A stretch of DNA of 64,000 bases from Candidatus Rubrivivax defluviihabitans (GTDB lineage: Bacteria > Pseudomonadota > Gammaproteobacteria > Burkholderiales > Burkholderiaceae_C). Every line of letters begins with the position of its first letter. Within the stretch, counting starts at the first letter, position 1. The position numbers and the translations under genes are program-made. The notes beneath the pieces are model-generated. The model had not been told where the DNA came from and did no database searches. It saw only the letters and a program-made list of their open reading frames with translations. Location of the stretch: NCBI GenBank assembly GCA_016709385.1, contig JADJMW010000005.1, positions 310,001 to 374,000 of the forward strand, given 5' to 3'. This document shows, piece by piece, positions 1 through 9,177 of the stretch.

Positions 1-344
1 GCGCGCTGGTGCAGGTCGTCCACGTTCTGTGTCACCAGCACCAGGCGGCCCGGCCAGCGCCGTGCATAAGCGGCCAGCGCGTGGTGGCCAGCGTTGGGCT
101 CGGCACGGCGCACACCTTCGCGGCGCTCGGCATACCAGTCCCACACACGTTGCGGGTGGGCGCGAAAACCCTCCTCGCTGGCCAGTTCGGCAGGGTCGAA
201 GCGCGACCACAGGCCGGTGAGCGCGTCGCGGAAGGTGGGGATGCCGCTCTCGGCGCTCATGCCGGCGCCGGTGAGCACGCACAACGCGCCGGGCCGTTCG
301 CCAGCGGCCTGCAGGATCGCGCGCGCCGCGCCCAGGTCCTGCAC
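1..344 (-). CDS. Sir2-family NAD-dependent protein deacylase, C-terminus cut by window edge
   Basis: Read leftward, the product carries the sirtuin NAD-binding motif GAGMSAESGIPTFRD near its N-terminus and the second motif LVTQNVDDLHQRA just before the window edge. Known sirtuins remove acyl groups from lysines while consuming NAD. The zinc-binding cysteines would lie beyond position 1 and cannot be checked. I place the start at a GTG (344), 8 bases past the FadJ stop; no ATG lies closer. It is the last visible gene of a leftward unit with FadJ and thiolase. A role in deacylating acyl-CoA enzymes such as acyl-CoA synthetases is a reasonable inference but is not shown. Confidence 0.85.
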   Translation of the reverse strand, partial: MQDLGAARAILQAAGERPGALCVLTGAGMSAESGIPTFRDALTGLWSRFDPAELASEEGFRAHPQRVWDWYAERREGVRRAEPNAGHHALAAYARRWPGRLVLVTQNVDDLHQR

Positions 345-352
345 GGCTGGGT

Positions 353-2503
353 TCAGGTGCCGGCCTTGGCGGCCGCGTCGGAGAAATGACCGCCGCGCAA
401 CGCCTGCTCCACGACGACCTGCGCCGGCTCGAATCGTGGCCCGTACTTCGCCGCCAGTTCGCGCGAGCGTGCGACGAAGGCCGACGCGCCCAGGGCATCG
501 ATGAACTGCAGCGCGCCGCCATGGAAGGGTGCGAAGCCCCAGCCGAAGATGCTGCCCACGTTGGCGTCGGCCACCGACCGCAGCACGCCTTCCTGGAAGC
601 AACGCGCCGCCTCGTTGGCCTGGGCGAACATCAGGCGGGCTATCAGTTCGCGCTGCGGCGGTTGCTGCGCCGCCGTGGGGTACAGCCGCGTCAGACCCGG
701 CCACAAGGACTTGTCGCCCTCGGCGTAGTCGTAGAAGCCCTGACCCGACTTCTTGCCGATGCGACCCAGCGCGCACAACTGCCGCACCACGGCCATGCCC
801 GGGTGTTCGACGTAGGCCTTGCCCTCGGCCGCCAGGTCCTTCTTCGTCTGGTCGGCCACGTGCAGGCCCAGCGACAGCGACACCTCGTCCTGCAGCGCCA
901 GCGGCGGCATCGGCATGCCGGCCTGCAGGCCCGCCACCTCGATGCTGCGCGGGTGCACGCCCTCGGCCAGCATCGCGATGCCTTCCATCACGTAGGTGCC
1001 GAAGACGCGGCTGGTGTAGAAGCCGCGGCTGTCGTTGACGACGATCGGCGTCTTGCCGATCTGCAGCACGAAGTCAAAACCGCGCGCCAGCGTCTCGTCG
1101 CTGGTGGCTTTGCCGACGATGATCTCCACCAGCGGCATCTTGTCCACCGGGCTGAAGAAGTGCAGGCCGATGAAGTTATTCGGTCGGCGGCTTGCCTGCG
1201 CCAGGCCGGTGATCGGCAGCGTGCTGGTGTTGGAAGCGAAGACGGCGCCCTCGCCGAGCGCGGCCTCGGCCCGACGCGTGACGCCGGCCTTCACCTCGCG
1301 GTCCTCGAAGACGGCCTCGACGACGAGGTCGCAGCCTTGCAGCGCCGCGTAGTCGGTGGTCGGCGTGATGCGCGCCAGCAGCGCGTCGCGCTTGTCTACC
1401 GTGCTGCGGCCTTTCTTCACCGCCTTGTCGAGCAGCCCTCGTGAATAGGCCTTGCCGCGCTCGGCCGCTTCCTGCGTCGTGTCTAGCAGCACCACCTCGA
1501 TGCCTGCTTTGGCCGCCACGTAGGCGATGCCCGCGCCCATCATGCCGGCGCCCAGGATGCCGAGCTTGTTCACCTTCGTTGCCGGCAGACCCGCGGGCCG
1601 CGACGCGCCCTTCTTGATGGCATTGAGCTGATACCACAGCGTGCCGATCAGGTTGCGGCTTTGCTGCGACATGGCGCAGGCCGCGAAGTAACGGCTCTCC
1701 ACCTGGCTGGCGGCGTCGAAGTCGAGCAGGCCGCCTTCGAAGACGCTGCTCATGATGTGCTGCAGCGCCGGGTAGTTGCCCCAGCTGCGCGCCGAAGCCA
1801 CCGAAGGCGCCACGCTGAAGAGTTGCGCCACGGCGGGCGAGCGCGAATCGCCGCCGGGGAAGCGGAATTTCGGCTGGTCCCAGGGCTGCTTCGCTTTCGG
1901 ATTGGCGGCGATCCAGGCCTTGGCCTGCGCCATCAAGTCGTCGCGGTCCCTGGCCAGGCCGGCCAGCAGCCCCAGGCCCAGCGCCTGCTGCGGACTCATG
2001 TCGGCCCCTTCGCCCATGATCTGCAGAGCAGCCTGAATGCCCACCAGCCGTGGGAGCCGCACCGTGCCGCCACCGCCCGGCAGCAGGCCGAGCTTGACCT
2101 CTGGCTGGCCGAGCTTGAGCCGCGCGTCGTCCAGCGCCAGGCGCGCGTGGCAGGCCAGTGCGATCTCCAGCCCGCCACCCAGCGCGTGACCGTTGATCGC
2201 CGCCACCACCGGCTTGCCCTGCCCTTCCATCTGGCGCAGCACCGCCTTCATGGCGTTGCCGGCCTCGAAGGGTTGCTCGGGTCGCGTCCACTTCGACATG
2301 CGGTCGATATCGCCGCCGGCACAGAAGTCGGCCTTCGCCGAGGTCAGCACCAGGCCCTTCACGGCCGGGTCGGCGAGCCGCTCCACCGCCCGGGCGATGC
2401 CCAGCATCAGCTCGTCGCCGACCACGTTCATCGGCCGGCCGGGCAGGTCCATCGTCGCGACGAGGATGCCGTCGTCGCCCACGTGCAGTTGCACCGCGCT
2501 CAT
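353..2503 (-). CDS. fadJ: FadJ-like enoyl-CoA hydratase / 3-hydroxyacyl-CoA dehydrogenase fusion
   Basis: This 716-residue fusion is close in length to E. coli FadJ. The N-terminal crotonase half has the oxyanion-hole segments SAKADFCAGGDIDRM and NGHALGGGLEIALACH. A Rossmann dehydrogenase half follows, starting near residue 320 with KLGILGAGMMGAGIAYVAAK, then the HFFSPVDKMPLVEII motif. Together these hydrate enoyl-CoA and oxidise 3-hydroxyacyl-CoA with NAD in the beta-oxidation cycle. The ATG at 2503 lies 2 bases after the thiolase stop, so the two are probably translationally coupled and form a complete beta-oxidation module. Chain-length preference cannot be read from the sequence. Confidence 0.93.
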   Translation of the reverse strand: MSAVQLHVGDDGILVATMDLPGRPMNVVGDELMLGIARAVERLADPAVKGLVLTSAKADFCAGGDIDRMSKWTRPEQPFEAGNAMKAVLRQMEGQGKPVVAAINGHALGGGLEIALACHARLALDDARLKLGQPEVKLGLLPGGGGTVRLPRLVGIQAALQIMGEGADMSPQQALGLGLLAGLARDRDDLMAQAKAWIAANPKAKQPWDQPKFRFPGGDSRSPAVAQLFSVAPSVASARSWGNYPALQHIMSSVFEGGLLDFDAASQVESRYFAACAMSQQSRNLIGTLWYQLNAIKKGASRPAGLPATKVNKLGILGAGMMGAGIAYVAAKAGIEVVLLDTTQEAAERGKAYSRGLLDKAVKKGRSTVDKRDALLARITPTTDYAALQGCDLVVEAVFEDREVKAGVTRRAEAALGEGAVFASNTSTLPITGLAQASRRPNNFIGLHFFSPVDKMPLVEIIVGKATSDETLARGFDFVLQIGKTPIVVNDSRGFYTSRVFGTYVMEGIAMLAEGVHPRSIEVAGLQAGMPMPPLALQDEVSLSLGLHVADQTKKDLAAEGKAYVEHPGMAVVRQLCALGRIGKKSGQGFYDYAEGDKSLWPGLTRLYPTAAQQPPQRELIARLMFAQANEAARCFQEGVLRSVADANVGSIFGWGFAPFHGGALQFIDALGASAFVARSRELAAKYGPRFEPAQVVVEQALRGGHFSDAAAKAGT

Positions 2504-2505
2504 GT

Positions 2506-3711
<1,206 letters not shown>

Positions 3712-3765
3712 GCGGTTCTCCTTCAACGAAGTGCAGCCGTGCCCTAGGCGCGCCGGGCCGGCGCG

Positions 3766-4221
3766 TCAGGCAGAGCGGCGTTCGAGCTGCTGCCGCACTT
3801 CGGCATTGATGACACGCAACTCGGCCAGCGAGGCGTCGATGTGCGCGCGCTTGAGTTCCAGTTCGCGGATCGCCGCGTCGGTGCGTTCGAGCACGAATTT
3901 CATCTGCTGCACCCGGCCCTCGCCCTGGTGGCCGTAGAGGTCCAGATAGTGCCTGATCTCGTCGAGCGTGGCGCCGATGGCCTTGGACCGCAGGATCAGC
4001 GCCAGCCGCGCCCGGTCGCGCCGCGTATAGACGCGCGCGCCGTTGACACGCCGCGGCGCCAGCAGGCCCTTGTCCTCGTAGAAGCGGATCGTGCGCAGCG
4101 TGATGCCGAATTCGGCGCACAGCTCGGTGATGCCGAAGAGTTCGCCGCCGTCGCCGGCGCGGTGCGAGTCCACCGCCTCCTGCGCCGAGGCGGCGCGCCT
4201 GCGGCCGGCCGATTGCAGCAT
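3766..4221 (-). CDS. MerR-family transcriptional regulator
   Basis: The 151-residue product has a MerR DNA-binding domain (about residues 30-98: GITELCAEFGITLRTIRFYEDKGLLAPRR, then the wing VNGARVYTRRDRARL) and a long C-terminal helix that would form the antiparallel coiled-coil dimer. It has no cysteines typical of metal sensors, so an organic effector such as an acyl-CoA is more likely. It sits 2 bases after the SCP2 gene and 54 bases before the thiolase. It probably controls the divergent promoters at 4614-4646, which carry MerR-type spacing and a palindrome. MerR regulators control leucine/isovalerate genes (LiuR) in other proteobacteria; the ligand here is not known. Confidence 0.88.
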   Translation of the reverse strand: MLQSAGRRRAASAQEAVDSHRAGDGGELFGITELCAEFGITLRTIRFYEDKGLLAPRRVNGARVYTRRDRARLALILRSKAIGATLDEIRHYLDLYGHQGEGRVQQMKFVLERTDAAIRELELKRAHIDASLAELRVINAEVRQQLERRSA

Positions 4222-4223
4222 GC

Positions 4224-4520
4224 TCAGACGACGCGCTGCAGTTTCAGCGCCACGCTCATGTCGCCCGAGACCTTGAACTTGCCCATCATGAACCCGGTGG
4301 TGGGCTCGAGCTCGCCGCTCACCAGCGCGGCCAGGTTGTCGCGCGTGATGGCGATCGTGCAGTCGGCTTCGCGGTCGGTGTTGTCCACCGTATTCGGCGT
4401 CGAGCGGCCGTCGATATAGGCCACGCCGTCGTCGCCGCAGTCGAACTTGAGCGTGGCATTCAGGCCGCTGGCGTCGCCCACCTTGGCGCGCAGGGTCTCG
4501 GTGATGGTCGGCATGTCCAT
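4224..4520 (-). CDS. SCP2 sterol-binding domain protein
   Basis: This 98-residue protein is almost entirely one SCP2 domain: the segments GLNATLKFDCGDDGVAYIDGR, CTIAITRDNLAALVSGELEPTTGFMMGKFKVSGDMSVALKLQRV match the family's beta/alpha layout and its conserved GK(F/I)K(V/I)SGD. SCP2 domains bind hydrophobic ligands such as fatty acyl-CoA. As the first gene of the leftward unit it may present acyl-CoA to the thiolase and FadJ, which is an inference. The ATG at 4520 is chosen because a GAGG lies about 11 bases upstream and the domain begins directly after it. Confidence 0.85.
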   Translation of the reverse strand: MDMPTITETLRAKVGDASGLNATLKFDCGDDGVAYIDGRSTPNTVDNTDREADCTIAITRDNLAALVSGELEPTTGFMMGKFKVSGDMSVALKLQRVV

Positions 4521-4613
4521 GGAAAACGTCCTCGAAGGCGATGGCAGGGAAGGCCGGCATGCTAGCGGCGCGCCGCTGCCGCGGGCATGCTCGTAATCAC
4601 TTAGACGTGATCT

Positions 4614-4646
4614 GGTTGACGTTAACGTTACCCTATTGCCTAATGC
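4614..4646 (+). promoter_or_regulatory. MerR-type promoter with 19-base spacer and embedded palindrome
   Basis: A 20-base palindrome GGTTGACGTTAACGTTACCC (4614-4633; 16 of 20 positions match the reverse complement) overlaps a -35-like TTGACG (4616-4621). A -10-like TAATGC follows at 4641-4646 after exactly 19 bases. MerR-family activators characteristically twist promoters with such over-long spacers. The element lies between the divergent SCP2-merR-thiolase-fadJ and SDR-carboxylase operons, 66 bases before the SDR start. A partial half-site (TTAGACGTGATC, near 4601) sits on its left. Both operons may be controlled from here. The assignment to the adjacent MerR is inference. Confidence 0.7.
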
Positions 4647-4711
4647 GCCTGATGCGGTCCGGCCCCGGACGCGCTCCCGCGACGTCCGCCATCCACCCAC
4701 CGTCACCCGGC

Positions 4712-5587
4712 ATGCCATCCACCCCCCACCCCTATCGCAGCGTCTTCCGCCCGGGCCTGTTCGCCGGCCAGGTGCACTGGGTCACAGGCGGCGGCAGCGG
4801 CATCGGCCGCTGCGTGGCGCACGAGCTGGCGTCGCTGGGCGCCACGGTGGTGATCAGCGGGCGCACGCAAGGCAAGCTCGACCGCGTGGCCGCCGAGATC
4901 GCCGAGGACGGCGGCCGCGCCGACACCATCGCCTTCGACATCCGCGACGAAGACGCGGTGAAGGCCGGCGTGGCGGCGGTCATCGCCCGCCACGGCCCGG
5001 TGGCCGGGCTCGTGAACAACGCCGGCGGGCAATTCCCGGCGCCGCTGCTGGCCATCGGCAAGAAGGGCTTCGACGCCGTGGTGGCCAACAACCTGACCGG
5101 CGGCTTCCTGATGATGCGCGAGCTGTTCCTGGCCAGCATGCAGCAGCACGGCGGCGCCATCGTCAACATGACGGCCGATTTCCGCAACGGCATGCCGGGC
5201 ATGGGCCACAGCGGCGCCGCGCGTGCCGGCATGAGCAACCTCACCATGACGGCAGCCTTCGAATGGGCCCATGCAGGCGTGCGCGTGAATGCGGTGGCGC
5301 CGGGCTGGATCGCCTCCAGCGGCATGGACCACTACGGCGGCGCCATGAAGTCCATCATCCCGCGTCTGAAGCAGCATGTGCCGCTGCGCCGGCTGGGCGT
5401 GGAGGCCGAGGTCAGCGCCGCCATCGTCTTCCTGCTCTCGCCGGCGGCGGCGTTCATCACGGGCGTCACCTTGCCCATCGACGGCGCGGCCTCGCTGGGC
5501 AGCGAGATCTTCCCGCTGGGGCCGGAGGCGAAATCGGTGCCCTTCGACGGTTTTCACCGCGCCGTCGTGCCCGACGTGCTGAAGTGA
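4712..5587 (+). CDS. SDR family oxidoreductase, PECR/AtuB-G-like
   Basis: The 291-residue protein has the NAD(P)-binding TGGGSGIG near residue 26 and the structural NNAG. The usual catalytic YxxxK is absent; the region reads GHSGAARAGMSNL, the pattern seen in the peroxisomal trans-2-enoyl-CoA reductase / 2,4-dienoyl-CoA reductase branch and in the Atu dehydrogenases. It therefore probably reduces or oxidises an acyl-CoA or terpenoid intermediate. Its stop overlaps the carboxylase start (ATGA). Its place ahead of C-D-E-F homologues mirrors atuB in Pseudomonas. The start at 4712 is the first ATG that keeps the Rossmann fold complete. Confidence 0.85.
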   Translation: MPSTPHPYRSVFRPGLFAGQVHWVTGGGSGIGRCVAHELASLGATVVISGRTQGKLDRVAAEIAEDGGRADTIAFDIRDEDAVKAGVAAVIARHGPVAGLVNNAGGQFPAPLLAIGKKGFDAVVANNLTGGFLMMRELFLASMQQHGGAIVNMTADFRNGMPGMGHSGAARAGMSNLTMTAAFEWAHAGVRVNAVAPGWIASSGMDHYGGAMKSIIPRLKQHVPLRRLGVEAEVSAAIVFLLSPAAAFITGVTLPIDGAASLGSEIFPLGPEAKSVPFDGFHRAVVPDVLK

Positions 5588-7197
5588 TGCCGCGTCTGCA
5601 CAGCCAGATCGACCCGCGTTCGGCGAGCTTCGCCGCCAACGCCGCGCGCATGGCGCAGCGCTTGGCCGAGGTGCGAGCACTGGAAGCCATGGTGGTGGCC
5701 GAATCCTCGTCCAAGCGCGGGAAATTCGAGGCCCGCGGCCAGCTGCTGCCGCGCGAGCGCGTGGCCCGGCTCATCGACCGTGGCAGCGAATTCCTCGAAC
5801 TCAGCCCGCTGGCCGGGCTTGGCATGCATGACGACGACGGCAAGAAAAGCGTGCAAGGCGGCGGCAGCATCACCGGCATCGGTGTGGTGGCCGGCAAGCG
5901 CGTGCTGGTCTCCGCCAGCGACAGCGCGGTGAAGGGCGGCACCGTGGCGCCGATGGGCTTGAAGAAGGCGCTTCGTGCACAGGAGCTGGCGCGCGAGAAC
6001 AAGCTGCCGCTGATCGCGCTGGTGGAATCCGGCGGTGCCAATCTCATGTACCAGGCCGAGATCTTCGTCGACGGCGGCCGCACCTTCGCCAACCAGGCGC
6101 GGCTGTCGGCCGCCGGCATCCCGCAGATCGCGGTGGTGCACGGCGCCTCCACCGCCGGCGGCGCCTACCTGCCGGGCCTGAGCGACTACGTGGTGCTGGT
6201 GCGCGGCCGCAGCAGCATCTACCTGGCGGGGCCGCCGCTGGTGAAGGCGGCCATCGGCGAAGACGCGACTGAGGAAGAACTGGGCGGTGCCGAGATGCAT
6301 GCCCAGGTCACCGGGCTGGGGGAATATCTGGCCGAGAACGACGCCCACGCCATCGCGCTGGCGCGGGAGCTGCTCGACAAGCTGCCCTGGGACACGGTGC
6401 CGCAGCGGCCGCCAGCCCCTGCCCCGCTGTATGCCACCGAAGAGCTGATGGGCCTGGTGCCCGCCGAAGAACGCGAGCCCTACGACGTGCGCGAGGTCAT
6501 CGCCCGCCTGGTGGACGACTCGGATTTCCTGGAATTCAAGGCCGCGTACGCCACCGACACCGTCTGCGGCCACGCCCGCCTCCACGGCCACGCGGTGGGC
6601 CTGGTCGGCAACAACGGTCCCATCCAGCCCAACGGCTCGACCAAGGCGGCGCAATTCATCCAGCTCTGCGACCAGAGCGGCACGCCGCTGGTCTTCCTGC
6701 AGAACACCACCGGCTACATGGTGGGCAAGGTGGCCGAGCAGGCCGGCGCCATCAAGCACGGCAGCAAGATGATCCAGGCCGTGGCCAATGCCCGCGTGGC
6801 CAAATTCACCGTCGTGCTCGGCGGCAGTTACGGCGCCGGCAACTACGGCATGTGCGGCCGCGGCTTCGACCCGCGCTTCATCTTCGCCTGGCCCACGGCG
6901 CGCACCGCGGTGATGGGCGGCGCGCAGGCGGCGCAGGTGATGGACATCGTCAATCGCAACAAGCTGCAGCGGCTGGGCCTGCCGGCCAACGACGAAGCGC
7001 TGGGCGCCATGAGCGACGCCTTGCGCAAGCGCCTCGACGCCGAGAGCGCCGCCCTCTTCGGCACTGCCCGCCTGTGGGACGACGGCATCATCGACCCGCG
7101 CGACACCCGCCGCATCCTCGGCCTGTGCCTGGCCATCGCCAGCGAAGCCGAAGTTCGGACGCTGCGGCCCAATACCTTCGGCATCGCCCGGCTTTGA
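5587..7197 (+). CDS. atuC: Acyl-CoA carboxylase carboxyltransferase (beta) subunit, geranyl-CoA carboxylase-like
   Basis: The 536-residue protein has both carboxyltransferase halves: VESGGANLMYQAEIF, GASTAGGAYLPG and LAGPPLVKAA in the first, and GNNGPIQPNGSTKAAQFIQL and GSYGAGNYGMCGR in the second. It transfers carboxylate from biotin to an acyl-CoA. Length fits methylcrotonyl- and geranyl-CoA carboxylase beta subunits. The GANLMYQAEIF stretch (methylcrotonyl enzymes, from memory, read more like GAYLPRQDEVF) and the gene order favour the geranyl/Atu type. This is recollection of family sequences, not an alignment. The partner biotin subunit is at 9174-11114. Confidence 0.85.
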   Translation: MPRLHSQIDPRSASFAANAARMAQRLAEVRALEAMVVAESSSKRGKFEARGQLLPRERVARLIDRGSEFLELSPLAGLGMHDDDGKKSVQGGGSITGIGVVAGKRVLVSASDSAVKGGTVAPMGLKKALRAQELARENKLPLIALVESGGANLMYQAEIFVDGGRTFANQARLSAAGIPQIAVVHGASTAGGAYLPGLSDYVVLVRGRSSIYLAGPPLVKAAIGEDATEEELGGAEMHAQVTGLGEYLAENDAHAIALARELLDKLPWDTVPQRPPAPAPLYATEELMGLVPAEEREPYDVREVIARLVDDSDFLEFKAAYATDTVCGHARLHGHAVGLVGNNGPIQPNGSTKAAQFIQLCDQSGTPLVFLQNTTGYMVGKVAEQAGAIKHGSKMIQAVANARVAKFTVVLGGSYGAGNYGMCGRGFDPRFIFAWPTARTAVMGGAQAAQVMDIVNRNKLQRLGLPANDEALGAMSDALRKRLDAESAALFGTARLWDDGIIDPRDTRRILGLCLAIASEAEVRTLRPNTFGIARL

Positions 7198-7216
7198 ACA
7201 CTTCACGGAAACACGA

Positions 7217-8371
7217 ATGAAATTCACCCCCGAACACCGCGCCCTGGAAGATACCGTCGTCAAGTTCTGCGACAAGGAACTCAACCCGCACATTGCGGAG
7301 TGGGAAGCGAAGGGCCAGTTTCCGGCGCATGAAGTCTTCAAGAAGCTCGGCAACCTGGGCCTGCTGGGACTGAAGTACCCCGAGGAATACGGCGGCGCCG
7401 GCCTGGACTTCAGCTATTCCATGGTCATGGCCGAGGCGCTGGGCCAGTGCAATTGCGGCGGCGTGCCGATGGCCATCGGCGTGCACACCGACATGGCCAC
7501 ACCCGCGCTGGCGCGTTTCGGCAGCGACGCACTGCGGCGCGAATGGCTCACGCCCACCATCGCCGGCGACGTGGTGGCCTGCCTGGGCGTGAGCGAACCC
7601 GGCGGCGGCAGCGACGTGGCGGCGGTGAAGACCACGGCGCGCAGCGAAGGCGGCGACTACGTCATCAACGGCACCAAGATGTGGATCACCAACGGCATGC
7701 AGGCCGACTGGTGCTGCCTGCTGGCCAACACCAGCGACGGGCCGCCGCACAAGAACAAGAGCCTGATCGTGGTGCCGATGGACGCACCCGGCATCACGCG
7801 GCAGAAGATCCACAAGATCGGCATGCACAGCAGCGATACCGCGCAGCTGTTCTTCGACAACGTGCGCGTGCCGAAGACCAACCTCATCGGCCAGGAAGGG
7901 CTGGGTTTCACCTTCCAGATGCTGCAGTTCCAGGAGGAACGGCTGTGGGGCGCCGCCGGTTCGCTGCGCAGCCTGGACCGGCTCATCGACCAGACCATCG
8001 AATACACGCGCCAGCGCCAGACTTTCGGCAAGCCCATCCTCGACAACCAGGTGGTGCATTTCCGCCTGGCCGAATTGCGCACCGAAGTGGAAGCCCTGCG
8101 TGCGCTGACCTACCGCGCGGTGGAGATGTACGTGAGCGGCAAGGACGTGACCAAGCTCGCCAGCATGGCCAAGCTCAAGTGCGGGCGCCTGAGCCGCGAG
8201 GTCAGCGACAGCTGCCTGCAATACTGGGGCGGCATGGGCTTCACCGCCGACAACCCCATCTCGCAGGCCTACCGCGACAGCCGGCTCATCAGCATCGGCG
8301 GCGGCGCCGACGAGATCATGCTCGGCATCATCTGCAAGCTCGAAGGCACGCTGCCCGGGAAGGCGCGATGA
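7217..8371 (+). CDS. atuD: Acyl-CoA dehydrogenase, citronellyl-CoA dehydrogenase-like
   Basis: This 384-residue flavoprotein shows the acyl-CoA dehydrogenase signatures GVSEPGGGSDVAAVKT, KMWITNG and, near the C-terminus, LQYWGGMGF and IGGGADEIMLGII. It introduces an alpha-beta double bond into an acyl-CoA and passes electrons to ETF. ELNPHIAEWEAKG, FPAHEVFKKLG and GGVPMAIGVHTDMATPALARFGSD are what I recall of AtuD-type enzymes. It lies 19 bases after the carboxylase gene and overlaps the hydratase by 4 bases. An isovaleryl-CoA role (leucine pathway) is the main alternative, but no HMG-CoA lyase is present here. Confidence 0.88.
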   Translation: MKFTPEHRALEDTVVKFCDKELNPHIAEWEAKGQFPAHEVFKKLGNLGLLGLKYPEEYGGAGLDFSYSMVMAEALGQCNCGGVPMAIGVHTDMATPALARFGSDALRREWLTPTIAGDVVACLGVSEPGGGSDVAAVKTTARSEGGDYVINGTKMWITNGMQADWCCLLANTSDGPPHKNKSLIVVPMDAPGITRQKIHKIGMHSSDTAQLFFDNVRVPKTNLIGQEGLGFTFQMLQFQEERLWGAAGSLRSLDRLIDQTIEYTRQRQTFGKPILDNQVVHFRLAELRTEVEALRALTYRAVEMYVSGKDVTKLASMAKLKCGRLSREVSDSCLQYWGGMGFTADNPISQAYRDSRLISIGGGADEIMLGIICKLEGTLPGKAR

Positions 8372-9177
8372 ACGCAGCCCAGGCCACGCCGCAGACCCTG
8401 CTGCTGAAGCGCGACGGCGCGGTGCTGCACGTCACGCTGAATCGACCCGAGACGCGCAACGCCATGTCGCTGGCCATGGTGCTGGAACTGCGCGAGGCAC
8501 TGGCCGGGGCGCAAGCCGACGGCGCCACGCGCGTGCTCGTGCTGCGCGGTGCCGGCGGGCACTTCTGCGCCGGCGCCGACCTGCGCGACATGGCCGGGGC
8601 GCGCATGAAGCTGGCCGAGGACCCCGAGGCGCTGGTCAAGGTCAACCAGGCCTTCGGCGACCTGTGCGTGGCCTACGCCAATACCGGGCTGGCCACGGTG
8701 GCGGTGCTCGAAGGCACGGTGATGGGCGGCGGCCTGGGACTGGCCTGCGTGGTCGACGTGGCCTTGGCCGGCTCGGGTGCGGTGTTCCGGCTGCCGGAGA
8801 CGTCGCTCGGCGTGGTGCCGGCGCAGATTGCGCCCTTCCTGGTCGAGCGGCTGGGTTATGCCGAGGCCAAGCGGCTGGCCGTCACCGGCGGCCGGCTCGA
8901 TTCGCAGGCGGCGCTGACCTTGCGGCTGGTGCACGCGGTGCATGCCGCCGGCGCGCTGGACCATGCGCTGGCCGCGGTGCTGGCCGAGATCCTGCAATGC
9001 GCGCCGGGTGCCGTGGCCGCCACCAAGGCGCTGATGGCGCAGGCGCGCTTCAGCAAGCCGGCTTCGATGGTGCACCACGCGGCCGAGGTCTTCTCGCAGG
9101 CCGCCCTCGGGACCGAGGGCGTGGAAGGCACGACCGCCTTCCTCCAAAAGCGCAAGGCGAGCTGGGTGCCGCAGTGA
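8368..9177 (+). CDS. atuE: Enoyl-CoA hydratase, isohexenylglutaconyl-CoA hydratase-like
   Basis: The 269-residue crotonase has the oxyanion-hole segments LRGAGGHFCAGADLRDMAGAR and EGTVMGGGLGLACVVDVALA, and LPETSLGVVPAQIAPFLVERLG. These, with the end GTTAFLQKRKASWVPQ, closely resemble AtuE of Pseudomonas aeruginosa as I remember it. AtuE hydrates isohexenylglutaconyl-CoA after the geranyl-CoA carboxylase step. The start overlaps the dehydrogenase stop (ATGA) and the stop overlaps the next gene (GTGA), so expression is likely coupled. A methylglutaconyl-CoA hydratase role cannot be excluded. Confidence 0.85.
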   Translation: MNAAQATPQTLLLKRDGAVLHVTLNRPETRNAMSLAMVLELREALAGAQADGATRVLVLRGAGGHFCAGADLRDMAGARMKLAEDPEALVKVNQAFGDLCVAYANTGLATVAVLEGTVMGGGLGLACVVDVALAGSGAVFRLPETSLGVVPAQIAPFLVERLGYAEAKRLAVTGGRLDSQAALTLRLVHAVHAAGALDHALAAVLAEILQCAPGAVAATKALMAQARFSKPASMVHHAAEVFSQAALGTEGVEGTTAFLQKRKASWVPQ

